In this document: positions 32,566 through 45,016 of the stretch, piece after piece
Position numbering within the stretch: position 1 is the first letter of the stretch
Layout: each line of letters starts with the position of its first letter
Assembly (NCBI GenBank): GCA_014218235.1
Contig: CM024757.1
Coordinates: forward strand, 145,093,371-145,157,370
Length of the DNA stretch: 64,000 bases
Source of the DNA: Colocasia esculenta
Lineage: Eukaryota; Streptophyta; Magnoliopsida; Alismatales; Araceae
Direction of reading: 5' to 3'
Made by a program: the position numbers and the translations under genes
Notes under the pieces: generated by a model
Told to the model about the DNA's origin: nothing
Seen by the model: only the letters and a program-made list of their open reading frames with translations
The model's database searches: none

Positions 32566-32871
32566 TCAGGCCAAATAAAAGCATACTTGAAGGAATGTCT
32601 TCCACCATACCTCCTTCTTCAGTCGGTGTTGCTCTTGCAAAAGCCTAAAGTCTGCCTTGATGTCCCAGTCCTCCTTGAGCCTTATTCCTATCAAAGGGCA
32701 ATCTCCAATCTTGTGGTCTTGGCTACTACAACAGCAACATTTGCCTTGGACTCTCCAGCAGTTCTCAGATCGATGACACACTTTGTAACATTGCTTGCAT
32801 CTCTTCCTTCGAGTGCAGGGATCTCTTTGTGCTTCTTCCTCCCTTGTTGTATGTAATAGTTGTTGCGCCAT
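32566..32871 (-). pseudogene. Gag nucleocapsid fragment with two zinc knuckles (element M)
   Basis: A 101-codon frame with two CCHC knuckles in tandem, CKQCYKVCHRSENC and CCCCSSQDHKIGDC, each fitting C-x2-C-x4-H-x4-C. Such knuckles bind element RNA in Gag. It sits between a minus-strand LTR start (32461) and a primer-site-like sequence (33321-33303), the place for gag in a minus-strand element. The rest of gag and all of pol are missing, so M is a deleted copy. It could be a copia rather than a gypsy knuckle, but the adjacent TGTAACAACCC LTR start favours gypsy. Confidence 0.65.
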
Positions 32872-33302
32872 TTCTCTCCGACTATGGGTTTGAAGTTTCT
32901 CTAGATAGTGATTTGTTATTTCTTATCAGTCTTATACCCAATTCCTTTGTCAATTTCAAACCATTTCTTCCCACTTGTATCTAATAAGGTGTCCTCCAGT
33001 AGTTGGGCAGCTTGTCATAATGCTTCGGTTAGTCTCAGGACCATCCTCTGTCCGTTCACTAGTGGTGTAGGTGTATCCGTCATTATCATTTATTTAAGTT
33101 TTTTAAAAATATGTTATTACAATTGTTAGTCTTCTTTGACCCCTTGTTGACAACTTATGAACTAAAGGTTTTTATTAAATGAAAATTTGAATTTAGCCCA
33201 TGGCTCTACCCAATCTCACATTTAGGCATGGAATTCTTGACACTATCTGAGGGTTCCAATGACAATCGACCTATCAATCCTAATTACCTGGGACTTAGGG
33301 GA

Positions 33303-33321
33303 AGCCCAGGATTTGATACCA
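33303..33321 (-). other. Primer binding site of element M (Met-initiator-like)
   Basis: Minus strand TGGTATCAAATCCTGGG, close to the initiator-Met site TGGTATCAGAGC seen in D and H. Confidence 0.55.
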
Positions 33322-33428
33322 CTCTATCACACCCCCAATTCTAGCAGCAGGATAAATCGGGAGATGCAAGAAGAAAGCATTTAGAAGCCACAGACAATTA
33401 ACTAATACAAGTAGGCCCATAATTCAAT

Positions 33429-33600
33429 AATCGATATGTCACTTCAACTTTCCAGGAGTCGGAGTAAGACATCGGTTGCTAACCTTTGTTGAACAATTGA
33501 TATTTCACTTCGACTTTCCAAGAGTCAGAGCGAGACATCGATTGCTGACCTTTGTTCAACAATCGATATGTCACTTCGACTTTCCAGGAGTCGGAGTAAT
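33429..33600 (+). repeat. 66-bp tandem repeat, 2.6 copies
   Basis: Units start at 33429, 33495 and 33561. Each opens with AATCGATATGTCACTTC, then TTTCCAGGAGTCGGAG and GACATCGATTGCTGACC. AATCG words sit at the unit starts. Confidence 0.9.
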
Positions 33601-33639
33601 ACAATATAAGTGCTAGTCCTAGACATAGAAATTTTACTT

Positions 33640-33720
33640 TACGAGTGTCGATAGATATAACATATGTGTCGACAAACATTCTTCATGTGTTGACAACTAT
33701 GCTTTGTGTGTCGACACCTA
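33640..33720. repeat. GTGTCGACA word cluster
   Basis: AGTGTCGATAG, TGTGTCGACAAAC, GTGTTGACAAC and TGTGTCGACACC. Palindromic core GTCGAC, as in copia LTR G. Confidence 0.75.
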
Positions 33721-33848
33721 TTATATAATAAAGGTTATATAGTAGAAAATACACAAGTATGATATTATATATACTCTCATGAATTTGATAAGATAATGAT
33801 TTTATCATATTCAAAATAATAAATAATACTTTTAGAAAAATGCTCAAC

Positions 33849-34640
33849 AGTTCATAGATGATGTGCTGATCTACTCCCCAGATAAGGCTTCACACATAGA
33901 GCAACTGAGGACAGTACTAGAGGTCTTGCGAGAGCACAAGTTGTACGCTAAGTTCAGCAAGTGTTACTTTTATATTTGCGAGATTAACTTCCTTGGGAAT
34001 GTCATCTTAGGTGCTGGAGTTGAAGTTGATCTAGCGAAGGTGCAGGCTGTATCAGAGTGGGAGACTCCGAGGACACCTTCTGAGTTACAAAGTTTTCTTG
34101 GGCTAGCTAGTTACTACATGCGATCTATTAAGGGCGTTGCATCTATAGCAGCACCTTTGACCAAGCCACCTAGGAAGGGAGTCAAATATTTGTGGTACAA
34201 AGAGTGTGAGGTCAATTTCCAGAAGCTGAAGACCAGGCTGACGTCTGCACTTGTGTTGATCTTTCCAAATGGTGGAGATGGCTTTACGATCTATTCAAAT
34301 GCTTCTAGATAGGCCTTGGTTGTTTGCTTATGCAGCATGGTAAGGTAGTCGCCTATGCTTCTTGCCAATTAAAGGAGCATGAGCGCAACTATCTAACCCA
34401 TGACTTAGAGTTAGTGGCTATAGTCCATGCACTAAAGATCAGGAGACACTATCTCTATGGTGTCAGGTTCAAGGTGTTCACAGATCACAAGAGCTTCAAG
34501 TACCTATTCTCCCAGAAAGAGTTGAACCTGTAGCAACAAGATGTATTGAATTCTTGAATGACTATGACTTCAAGCTACAGTACCATCCAACAAAAGCAAA
34601 TGTCGTAACAGATGCACTCAATAGGAAGAGATCCATGTTA
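33849..34640 (+). pseudogene. Reverse transcriptase end and RNase H of chromovirus N
   Basis: The copy begins abruptly at the RT catalytic motif FIDDVLIYSPD, so fingers and palm upstream are lost at the break with the M fragment. It continues with LREHKLYAKFSKCYF and FLGLASYYMRSIKGVASIAAPL, typical of Del/Tekay RT and connection. A TAG at about 34310 and a frame change precede the RNase H (VVAYASCQLKEHERNYLTHD, LYGVRFKVFTDHKSFKYLF). A further TAG follows QKELNL. RT and RNase H act in cDNA synthesis; this copy is dead. Confidence 0.85.
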
Positions 34641-36150
34641 CAGTAGGATTGGAGGATGTGGCATGCACCATGACTGAGTTAGAGCCTCAGCTATGCCAAG
34701 TTTGTGGCGTAGTTGTCCATCAGGTCCACTATTCTGGACAGTATTGTAGAACGACAAAGTGAGATCCTCGACTTCAAGAGTTGGTGGGCAAGGAAGGCAT
34801 TGTCGAGATGAAGACGATGTGATTAGATTTGAACATAGAGTCTGTGTACCAGATATTGCAGAGGTCATGGAGCAAGTGCTTGCAGAAGCTGATAGGTCGA
34901 GGTTCTCTATTCATCCAGGAAACACCAAGATGTACCAAGACTTAAACTAATCCTTTTGGTAGTTAGGCATGAAGAAGGACATGGTAGCATTTGTGTCTCA
35001 ATGTCTGGTTTGCCAGCAGGTAAAGGGTGAGCATTGCAGACTGTCAAGCCTTATATAGAAGATGGAGATACTGGTGGGGAAGTGGGAAGCGATCACCATG
35101 GACTTTGTGACGGGTTTGCCCAAATCCGCTAGGGGCAATGACTCAGTATGGGTGGTTGTGAATTGATTCTCTAAGGATGCTCACTTCTAACCCAAGAGGA
35201 AGAAGCACTCTGTGGAGAGCTTGGTGAGGATGTATGTGAACAGCATTGTGAGTTTGAATGGTGTGCCAAAGTCCATCATCTCAAATAGAGACCCACAGTT
35301 TACTTTGAGGTTATGGCAGGGTCTTCAGGAGGCATTAGGTTCTCAACTGAAGCTCAGTTTAGCTTTCCATCCTCAGACAAATTGGAAGTTCGAAAGGACA
35401 ATCACACGCTCGAGGACATGTTGAGAGCGTGTGTGCTTGACTAGAAGGGCGATTGGGAGCGTCACCTACCTCTTGTGGAGTTTGCCAATAACAACAACTT
35501 CCACACTAGTATAGGCATGGCTCCATTCAAGGCATTGTATGGTTGACCCTGCAGATCTCCTTTGTGTTGGGAGGAGACAGGTGACAGGTAGTTAGTTGGA
35601 CCTGAGTTGGTGCAGGAGATGACCAACAAGATCCAGCTGATCAGGCAGAGGTTGTGTGTAGCCTAGGACAGGTAGAAGAGCTACGCCGACAATAGAAGGA
35701 AGGATTTTGAGTTCGAGGTTGGTGAGCATGTGTTTCTCAAGGTGTCACCTACAAGAGGTGTTGTGAGGTTTGACAGGCAATGGAAGTTGAGTCCCATATT
35801 CATCAGTCTGTTCAAGGTAATTAGGAGGGTTGGCAGTGTGGCGTACTAGTTGGTGCTACCCCCGACTTTAGCAGGCAGACACCTGGTGTTTCATGTGTCC
35901 ATGCTCTGGAGATACATGCGAGACCCATCACATGCCATCAGCTATGAGCTTGTGAAGTTGCAACTGGATCTAACCTATGTGGAGCAGCCTGTGGCTATCC
36001 TAGATCACAAGGTGCAACATCTTAGGAACAAGTCTATAGTTTCCATGAAGATGTTGTGGAGGAATTTGTCACGAGAGGAGTCTACGTAAGAGCTTGAGGA
36101 GGCCATGAAGAAGCAATACCCGCACTTGTTTGGTTAGTACCCTTACTCTA
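34641..36150 (+). pseudogene. Integrase and chromodomain-like tail of chromovirus N
   Basis: Pieces in shifting frames: MKKDMVAFVSQCLVCQQVKG (zinc finger end), MDFVTGLPKSARGNDSVWVV (first aspartate), VPKSIISNRDPQFT (second aspartate), FHPQTNWKFERTI (glutamate kept; the usual DGQSERT is altered). Then KDFEFEVGEHVFLKVSP, a GPY-like segment, HLVFHVSMLWRYMRDPSH and, at about 35960-36089, EQPVAILDHKVQHLRNKSI and VKMLW-like residues, the chromodomain-like tail of Tekay/Del. There are at least eight in-frame stops, many being TGG or CAG changed to TAG, a pattern expected from deamination. Confidence 0.85.
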
Positions 36151-36185
36151 ACTTCGAGGATGAAGTTACTCTAAGGGGAGAGGGT

Positions 36186-37460
36186 GTAAGACCCAAGGTT
36201 TATGCTTGATATGCTTACTATGTTGTTCCTGCTTTCTAGAAGAACCCCTCTTGATGGCAATGCCGCCAAGAAGTGTTGATGACAACATACTATGTCATTA
36301 ACTTTAGGTTAGCGATAGTAGACATTGTCATTTACATGCTTCTAAATTTTTGGTATTTCTACTCGAGACAGGTTGACGGCAGAGTCAAATGCTATCAACC
36401 TACTCTATGATGCGTGTTTCTAGTTTATTTTTTACATCCAACTGTGATTTCTTCATGAATAAGCTAGAAAAGTCTGATTTGGTTTGGGGTACTCTATCCT
36501 ACCTTAAACAAGACCCAAAACAATATTAATATAGGTAATTTTCGAGGGGGAAAAACCTTTGCTTGGCTAGGGTTTTATTGTGAGTTGGAGGGAGAGAAAG
36601 GAGAGATCTTGAGGTGATCGATCCGACAAATTCGAGTCTACTCCGACATTCATCTACAAGAGAAAGGCACTACAGAACATGGGGAGGTTCCTGGTTCGTA
36701 GGGAAATCACTTGCGAAGGTGTAGAAGTCGAATCAAGCCAAAGAAGTGTACCTCTTTGGCTTGGCCGAGGAGGGCTTCATCAGTGAAATTAGATATTCAG
36801 GGGGTTATTCAAAGGCAAGTAGCTTAGGGGTTCCGTTCGTATACCTATCATGTAGGGTTTGTGATTTTTATGGATTTTTCCTTCGTGTCCTAGACCCCCA
36901 AATTCTGTCTTTACTTAGTTTCGGTCTGCAAGTTCCTGCATATAGTAACTTGATAGCAACATATGATGCTGCCAAGTTATGGGGTGGCAACAGTCAATAC
37001 TACTGCCAACCACCTTAACGACAAACCCCATGTCGTTAAGTTCTTTATTTTTCAGAACAATGATGTGATGCAGGTGATGTGATTTTCATAGATTTTGTGT
37101 ATGAGATTGAATTATTAGGTTTTTACATGGTACCTTAGTCAATGTGGAGGGTTTTTGCAATTTTTGTTATTTTTTGGGTAGTCATGTTAATTTCTAGAAT
37201 TTTTGTTCAATGAGGAAAACATGCATGTTATGGTAGATTTGATTTTGAAAAATAGTCGTATCATTAGTTTGTGTTCTAGTATTTTTTTTTCTGAATTTGG
37301 GTTACCATAAGCATGTTTTCTTGTGATTAACTTCGTCAGATCCTGTTAGACTAAATTACTAAGAGACATGTTAATAATGGCCTGAAAATTGTTTTAAATG
37401 TGATAAATAGTTATACTATTCCAAAAATTATGAAAAATTAGGCATATGATATATTTCATG
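36186..37460 (+). repeat. 3' LTR of chromovirus N, cut by element D
   Basis: Starts TGTAAGACCC after a purine tract (AAGGGGAGAGGG, 36174-36185). No gene. Decayed words: GATGGCAATGCCGCC, GGTTGACGGCAG and ATCAACC (36255-36410), then GATGCTGCC, GGTGGCAACAG, TGCCAACCACC, TTAACGACAAACC and TGTCGTTAAG (36965-37050). The right end is hidden by D. Confidence 0.7.
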
Positions 37461-40347
37461 TGTAACGTCGTGCATTTTTTGGATCTTCGTGGATCCTTGC
37501 TTAGTGGGTTTGGTGGCCAGTGTGTGGCCCATTAGTCTATGTTTCAGCTGTTCTCGCCAGTTGTGAGGCTTTGTGGGCCGGCAGATTGGGCCCAAAGCGC
37601 TCACAGGTTTTCTGCCTATGAACGCGACAGGGGTGTGCATCGCGTTTTGAACGCGATGGCCCTGGTGGTCGCGTTCTGCTTGCCGACTGAGATGCGGTCT
37701 TCATCTGCATGCACGTTGCGTGTTACGCGTTGGGCGACTTGCTGACATCGGCCTTGGGAAGGCCACGACCGATAATGTCGTGTTCAGGTCGTGACGGAGG
37801 GCTATGTCGCGTTCCCAACCGTGATGTGTTTTTAAGCAAGGTCATCCGAACAGAGCTCAGGAAGCTCTACTCGGCCAGAGGAGGCTACTGGGTGGATTTC
37901 CGTGCGATCCGGAGTTCTAGAGGAGTTTTTGGCGCGCTCTCGCCGCGAGAACGTCGCATGGAGAGGGGGAGATGCCGTGCCGTGGTTGGTTTGCGTGTTC
38001 TTCACGAAGGTAGGGAGATCCCACCTGGTTTCATTGCGTGGATCGCGTATGATGCATGTTTGGACTGTTTATCGCTTTATAAACAGTAGATATCATGCTA
38101 GAGCAATCATTAAGGAATGAAAAATGAGAATTAAGAGTGGTTTGTATGGTTTGTGGGGGTGATCCATGGAGAGCATCTCGGATTAGGGTTCTTGCCTTTG
38201 ATGGCGTCAGGTTATTGAACGCGACATATTGGGGTGTCGCGTTCTGAAGGCAACATTACCCCACGTCGCGACCTCAGTCGAGAGGTCCTGTTGTGCATGC
38301 TTTAAACGATACGATTATTCGACTATCGATGTCTTGTGTGCATGGTTGGTGTGAGTGGTGCATTAGCACCTGTAGCGCTCATTGAGCGTGTTGTCCATGT
38401 GGTGGACATGTTGTTTATGTGGTTGACAAACGGTTTGTATGGTTTGAGCGGTATATATACGGTTGGTTTGTGGTGACTGGGCAGTGAGGTTCTGGTATGA
38501 ACCTAGCCTTGGTCCTTTAATGTTTAATGTAGATTATTTATTTAAGATGGTTTAACAGGTAAAGCGTCAGTACAATTATTAAGTGGTTATTGTGTAATGA
38601 GGTTAATGTAGCCATGGAGGACACCTCGTGACCAATGACAGGTCAAGTTATTACTGGTTAATGTAATTTATGTATGTGTATGTGTAGGCTAGCTTGTCGG
38701 TCACAGGGTGACCAGGACAAGCTACTCCTTGCTTGTGTACTGGGGTTTGTAATAAAAATGATATATGTATGTATTATGGTTTGTGTGTTGCCGTGTGTGG
38801 TGTTCCAGCACCTATTCTGGAATACCTCTCTAGTCAGGTACCCCAGGTTTTGTGTGAGCCAGGCACGTTAGTGCTCGGGGTTTGTCCTGGTATTGTGTGT
38901 GTCGTCGAGGTCTATGTCATCTGTCCTAGACACCCTAACTCCTGTGTTTGAGTTGTACGTCTGGCTGAGGGAAAGACGATAGAGGGTAGCGACTTGTGTT
39001 TGTGGGTGTGCGGTCGCTTATAGCGCGCTCGTAGTTGGAGGTACAAACACCACTAGTTGACACTGGTCCCCAACTAGTCCTATTTTCCAGTGCCTCACTG
39101 TAGGGAGCTTAGGCCAGAGTCCTTAAAGGTGCTAGGCATGGGCCTGCAGCAGTGTGGTCTGCAGGTGTGGTGTTGGTTGGTCTCCACTGTTCTTTGGCTT
39201 GTGCTTGTGGAGCGGCAGTTGGACCTTTCATCTGTGACTGCGAGACTGGGAGGTAGTTCTTGTGTTGTGTTGTCCGGGTTGGATACTGGCGTCATGAACC
39301 AATAGTCCGTTCCCACGTGGTGGCATCGTTCATTCCGACTCGTCCTTTTCCACTGGTGGTGGCTTGTGTGTGTGACAGGTTGGTTGAGGTTTTACACGTT
39401 ATAGTGTGCCTGGTGGTGGCACGATTCTGGTTGTGGTTCCGCTATGGTACCTCGTGGTAGTAGGTACATGTACCCTTTGCAGGTGGTTGTGTGTTGTGGT
39501 ACATTGTGTACCAGTCTCTTCAAGTGTTGAGGTGGACTTGTGTTCTATGGAGGTCTGTGGAGTGACCTTCCACGTGTTGTGTTTTTACTCATCTTCGGAT
39601 AAGCTTCCGATTATGTTTTGATGTAAGGTGTAGGTGTGAGGTGAATTGTCTAGCTGATGCCTGTCCCGTTACCCTTCGTGGGTAGGTTGCCTGTGAGGCT
39701 TGTAGCTTAGGCGACCAGTTGTTGTAATAGTTTGCCTGTGAGGCATCTGGCCTAGGCGTTTTAGTTGTAGAGCAGACTAATAGTGATGTGCTTGTCCTAT
39801 TGTCTCTTTATCCTCCGGGATTTGTGTCAGCTAGTGAGATATATTGTTTAGCTGTTATTATTTATGTTTTGTTGTGAGCATGAAATGGTTTGGCTATTGG
39901 TGTGCGAGTGAGACCCTCTGGGGTTGAGGTTTCTTCAGTGTTGTGTGTTGTTTTGTGAGGTCCCTACTGAGCCAGTGACTTGTTGAGGCTCAGTCCCCTA
40001 TATTTCTTTTCAGGGCTTACCGTTGGTATGGCTTGCAAAGGCGTTGTGGCAGACTTGATCCACCAGTAGTAATGTTAGTTGTGTTGTGTGAGCTTGTGCT
40101 CCCTCGGGGTATGCCCCAAGTAGTTGTACTTTTTAATTGGACATGTAATAATGTATTAGGACAGTTGTAAATAAATTATATGTAGATATGAGCACATGTA
40201 CTTTCTTGTGTCTTATACTGTTGTGGTTGTCTTTTATATTCTTACTGGACACGTGTGTGAGCTATCCCTTGCGAGACTTCAGTCCATTCGTGGGAGGCGG
40301 ATCTGGATATGGAGCCTTATTGGACATAAATATCCAGGACCATTACA
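37461..40347 (+). repeat. 5' LTR of element D (2887 bp)
   Basis: TGTAACGTCG ... CCATTACA. Matches 47685-50091 in order. TATA box TATATATA at 38452-38459 (48724-48731 in the other LTR). The strand is C-poor and G/T-rich. Confidence 0.9.
37615..37830. repeat. GTCGC word cluster in the D 5' LTR
   Basis: GAACGCGACAGGGG, CATCGCGTTTTGAACGCGATGG, GGTCGCGTTCTG, AATGTCGTGTTC, GGTCGTGACGG and ATGTCGCGTTCC. A second cluster lies at 38205-38290 (GAACGCGACATATTGGGG, TGTCGCGTTCTG, CACGTCGCGACC). Same words as Tat element A. The 3' LTR has them at 47845-48060 and 48425-48555. Confidence 0.88.
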
Positions 40348-40349
40348 GT

Positions 40350-40365
40350 TGGTATCAGAGCATGG
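40350..40365 (+). other. Primer binding site of element D
   Basis: TGGTATCAGAGCATGG, 2 bp after the LTR, complementary to initiator Met tRNA as in most plant LTR elements. Confidence 0.9.
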
Positions 40366-40647
40366 TTCAGTTAGAATATGAAAAGACATTAAGGTTATAA
40401 TGTCCCGAGACATGGTTTAATGTCCACTGCTGGTAGTAAGTCTACGGTTTCATGTGGTTTTTCACGTGAGTTTTTGGCAAGTGAATTGTGTGTTTGTTTT
40501 TATAAGTGTGGCAGTTGTTGGTAATAGCTGAGGAAAGATATGGTTAGAGGAAATCTAGTTTGTGAAATGTGGTTGATTGCTTGCACCAGGCAGTTGTTAG
40601 TAATGGCAGAGAAATGATGAGATTGGCAGTATAAGTTAAGAGGTTGT

Positions 40648-40652
40648 ATTTG
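40648..40652 (+). repeat. Target site duplication of solo LTR E, left copy (ATTTG)
   Basis: Identical to 45012-45016. Confidence 0.9.
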
Positions 40653-43044
40653 TGTAACGACCCTCTTCATACCGGTACGATTATACCAATCCCCATTGGT
40701 ATAAAGGGTGTCGTCACAGTGGGACATTTACCCAACACTGGTCAATAGGTTGATATGTACCTGGATAGCAATAGAGTACAGCGGAATAAAATAAACAACT
40801 CAACTCTTAATCCGTCACCAACACACATTCCATAATCTAAATAGCGAGATAGAAGGACAATGTCCACATTAATACAAAATAAAGAGAGAGTTACAATGTC
40901 CAAAATATTGTCCATACAATAATCCTTTTTGTGCAAAAGAAAAGTACAACTGGTAACAGCTCCACAAAATAGTCTTCTAATGATGATCCTCGCCACGCTA
41001 CCTTCTAGTGCACGATACCTGTCAACCTGTACGCCGAAGCAAGAGTGAGTCCAAAGACTCAGCAAGCGACACTACTCATGATATACACATACAAGTCTTA
41101 GTGGTTTCTACATGCACATTTACAATTAATAACACAGAGCATGCTAGTCAATTCAAGTTTTCTACCTATCATGAAAGTTCTACAATTTTATACATAACTC
41201 ATGCTTTCAGATTTGTAAAATGAAATTCACCTATCACATGATCTCTATTCCATTTGCTCAGGAACTTTAGTCTTTTAAAGAGCTAAAACATGAAAGCTAT
41301 CAACATGAACAATTTACACACATGAAAGGGAACACAACTAGCATGGATTTCACATAGTTTTAAACACATACACGAACCTTTTCACATGCTTTAGATTGCT
41401 GATTTCATATGATTCAATGACTATAAATCTACACATGAGAGCTACAATAATACATAAAACACATCATGTGAACAAGTAACCAAGCTATCTTGCAATCATT
41501 TTCACTAATTATCCCTAACATGGATTCTAGGCATTTATGTACACATAAGCATGATAATGACAACATGAGTTTATTGATTTCACATGGTTTCCAATAACAC
41601 ATTCTCACATTCTCGGTTTCACATGATTTCATACTTACTCATTCACGTTGTTCACTTTTACACATTTGACACGTACACATGTTCACACTTATACAATTTA
41701 CTCATTTCCACATCATTTTCTCTTTCACTTTCACTTATCACATATCACATCGATTGTACTTACCACGTGCATCTTGGGCACTTACCACGTGCCATATTCA
41801 CATATTTCACATTTTACTCATTTTTCATTACTTAAGCAATTTGCCATGACACATAGTTCTAACCACCACTAGAGGACACTAACAATATCTCATAGCTCGT
41901 GCTCATTCCTTAGCACAGCTCTCAACACAACTCATAACACAACACATGACACAACACTTACACAACTCATACACATACTCACCACCTAGGCAATACAGCG
42001 GTGAATCTTGGTAACTGCGCAGACCGGGAGAAGCCCTCTCCACCCTATCCAGTGGTACTTGTCCACCTCCGGGGTTTTTCCAATGCCTTTGGGACAAACT
42101 TATATCACATGGAGCCTTCTATAGGGACTTTTCTATATACGGCTCCCGATGCCTCTAGGGTAGCAGTGTCACATAGGCACAACTTTTACACTTTTACACA
42201 TTACCGTTTTACACATGGTTTTACACATAACTCTTCTCATTTCATTCACTTTCTCACTCACATGAACATTTCTATTTTTCCTTAACATGGTACTACAGAA
42301 TTTCAAGAGTTTAACATATAGTAACCACACTAATCATGTTGGTTTTAGACCATAACAAACCACATTACAATTATATGCACGAATTATCACATTTCACATG
42401 AAAACACATAACTTTTTATTTACTATTCCAATTGACCTGAAATTTTAACCACATGCTGTTTTCGGGTTCAAAATCATACCCTCAATTTTTTAGATTCTTC
42501 TGAGCTAAATAGGATTTACAGAAAATCAAACACCTAATTAGCATATTATTCACAACTTAAGCTAACATAGGTCTAACACATTTTGCAATTTATCCACTTA
42601 CTGTTTTGCACAGAGAATACTAATATATGCATGATTTTAGAATACAACACCACTCTAATTCATACATCTATAAGTCAATTACCACAAACCATTTTTGCAT
42701 GTTTTTATTTTTACCGAACCGAACTTATTTACAATTTCTCAAGCATGGATAAACTACTAAATTTGGCAAACACATATGCTGACCCACTATTCTTCATGAT
42801 CAAACCGAAACCAAGGCATTCACATAAACCCTAATCATAAATCATGGATTTTACAAGATTTTCTACAAGTCATGCTCACATGTTTACAAGATATCATTAT
42901 CCCACATTCACCAACACAACCCACATTCATCCACAACCACAATGCACAATATACATAGAGTATAGGTGTACAATATATCCTCATCGCATAAAACATACCG
43001 AATTTAATGTATAAGAGGGACAGAACAGCTCACTGTTCTGTCCA

Positions 43045-43140
43045 GAAGAACTAGACGGCGGTCTCTGGCCGCTGACTCAGGGTCAGCGGCATGATCGATG
43101 GACGCCAAGGATGAACTGGGCGTCCAGGGACCCTGCTGTC
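43045..43140. repeat. GGCGTCC/GCGGC word cluster in solo LTR E, part 1
   Basis: AGACGGCGGTC, TGGCCGCTGAC, GTCAGCGGCATG, ATGGACGCCAAGG and TGGGCGTCCAGGG in both orientations. Confidence 0.82.
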
Positions 43141-43727
43141 TACTCAGGTCTGTGCAGAAACACAGACCCGAGCTCTAAATCTTGGGTGAAATGGAGGGTC
43201 TAGGACTCGAGGAAAATTCCATAAAAATCATAGAAACATCCTAGACTCATAAGGGAACACCATGGATAGCTCACTTGCCTCTCTAAAATTTCTCCAAGTG
43301 ATTTATGGCTCGAAGAAGACCTCCTTGGGCAGTTCCAAGAAGTTGCAAAGTGCCTCCAAGATCGCCTTCCTCCGGGTTCCTGGGTGATCTCCACGCCGAG
43401 GGGATGATGGGGAAGCCTTCTCCTTTGCTTCAGCCTCCTCCTTGTTGCAGTAGATCTCCAGATCCAGCTCAAAGGGTCGGATTTGAGGGTTCTAAAATGG
43501 GGTTTTCTCACAGAATGCTCTAGGGTTTTTCTTTCTTCTCCTCTCCTCTTGCAAGGGTGAAAATGAGAAGTGGGGAGAGGCCAATTCGGGTTCAGGATGT
43601 AGGAGAGCCCCTCACCCACTCACCATGCCGATTAGACAGCCTTAGATCCGTTGGGGGACATCCCCCAATGGGTGGCCATGCCTTGTTTCAGAAGACAACA
43701 GCTCTGCTGCCCATGCAGGTCAGAGAG

Positions 43728-43825
43728 GTTGACGTCCACATCGCTGGACGCCTAGGTCAGGCTTGGCGTCCAAGTCTGGACGTTGACTCCACCTCGGCGG
43801 CCAGAGGTTGACGCCAAGGTGGCCT
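43728..43825. repeat. GACGTC/GGCGTCC word cluster in solo LTR E, part 2
   Basis: GTTGACGTCCACATCG, CTGGACGCCTAGG, TTGGCGTCCAAG, CTGGACGTTGAC, TCGGCGGCCAG and GTTGACGCCAAGG. Same word family as Tat element B. Confidence 0.88.
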
Positions 43826-43859
43826 TTGGCCAGAACCCTAATTTATGCAGAAACTATGC

Positions 43860-45000
43860 ATGTAATGCATGTATACATGCATTATGTATATAGCAGGGTA
43901 TACATACTATCACCATTCATTACACAAATTATTTACATTTAATATAACCATATGCACATTAATTATACCAATTAATATGTACATAAATATCTATATACAT
44001 ACACAAGCATACATAAACATACTAAGATAAAATGTACGTAGACACCTACCTGTACGTACGTGATATTTTACACATGTACGACTCAACACACGGCAATTTA
44101 AATGACGAGAATTATGAGGGCTTCGCAAATCATTAGGAGGTGATATGATTTATGCTAGCTAGGAATAATCCATTCGATAAAATAGTCCTCGCATACACAC
44201 ACTTGGTTTGACATATATATATAGTACACACACTGGTATAGCATACTTATGTACATTATGATTGAAACAGATGGATACAATATGCGCACCGGTAATTTGA
44301 TTAACTTACACAACTTTACCTAACATTGCTTAAGTATTACATGTATAGGATTTCTTAATATACACTATATGCATAATTCGTCCAATTGACTATTCTCACC
44401 TAATCATCATAAAGATATATGCATGTTATTCATGAGGAGTATAGAATCCCAATATGACCACTAATTACACCTACTATGCTTGAACTCTTTACGTACATGA
44501 AATGCACGAAGTACAATGTACACATTAACTAAACCATGCAATAACAATGTTTACAACCAAATATACATATGCATATGCAAATACACCAAGATGTTATGCA
44601 TGTAGAATTAAGTATACAATTGTCACACATATAAGATAACATACATACGTACTTACACATATGTACTTCATACACTTCCATACAAAGTTCCATAAAATAG
44701 GTAGTATAGGATATTCTTCAATATTTAGATAGCACGTGCATAGTGTTACTCAAGTATCCTAAGTCAGAGACTCTTGGTATTCATAATACACCTCTAATTG
44801 TCTAGTTGTTCAGTTCCACATTAATTATCGTATACCCGTATCTATACATATATATATATACAGATATACGCACATGCTCATATTCAAGGGAAGGATAAAA
44901 CTTATAGTAGGCACAATGAACTACGCATGCTAAGCACACAACAACCGAACACCCAACACACCATTCATATACACACAGATATATAAAGAGAGTAAAATCC
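43860..45000. other. AT-rich, gene-free part of solo LTR E
   Basis: Rich in TACATA/TATGTA and ACACATAC steps; no gene, no longer repeat unit that I can define. Confidence 0.6.
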
Positions 45001-45011
45001 GGGGTCTTACA

Positions 45012-45016
45012 ATTTG
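45012..45016 (+). repeat. Target site duplication of solo LTR E, right copy (ATTTG)
   Basis: Identical to 40648-40652. Confidence 0.9.

Larger units (their letters stand above)
33326..33848 (-). repeat. LTR-like fragment between the M primer site and the N break
   Basis: Non-coding, from TATCACACCCC to GCTCAACA. It is probably the 5' LTR remnant on the minus strand (TGTTGAGC start at 33847). It includes a 66-bp tandem repeat and GTCGACA words at 33640-33720. The next base on begins the RT fragment of N. Identity is uncertain because the other LTR-like end near 32461 differs. Confidence 0.4.
40653..45011 (-). mobile_element. Solo LTR E, 4.36 kb, chromovirus-like, probably minus orientation
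   Basis: TGTAACGACCC ... GGGGTCTTACA with perfect ATTTG duplications and no coding interior. Read on the minus strand it begins TGTAAGACCCC like the LTR of N, and its far end has the GCTGAGTC ... GACTCA block seen at the end of D and F. Minus orientation also fits base composition: E is G-poor on the plus strand while the surrounding D is C-poor. No gene. Confidence 0.85.

Noticed and set aside
37539..37745. Open frame of 68 codons in the D 5' LTR, found again at 47763-47969 in the 3' LTR
   Set aside because: Both are in LTR copies and are related by LTR identity; the frame runs through a word cluster and has no similarity to any family I know.
43860..44700. AT-rich stretch as a possible matrix attachment region or MITE
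   Set aside because: No terminal inverted repeats or duplications of its own; explained as part of solo LTR E.
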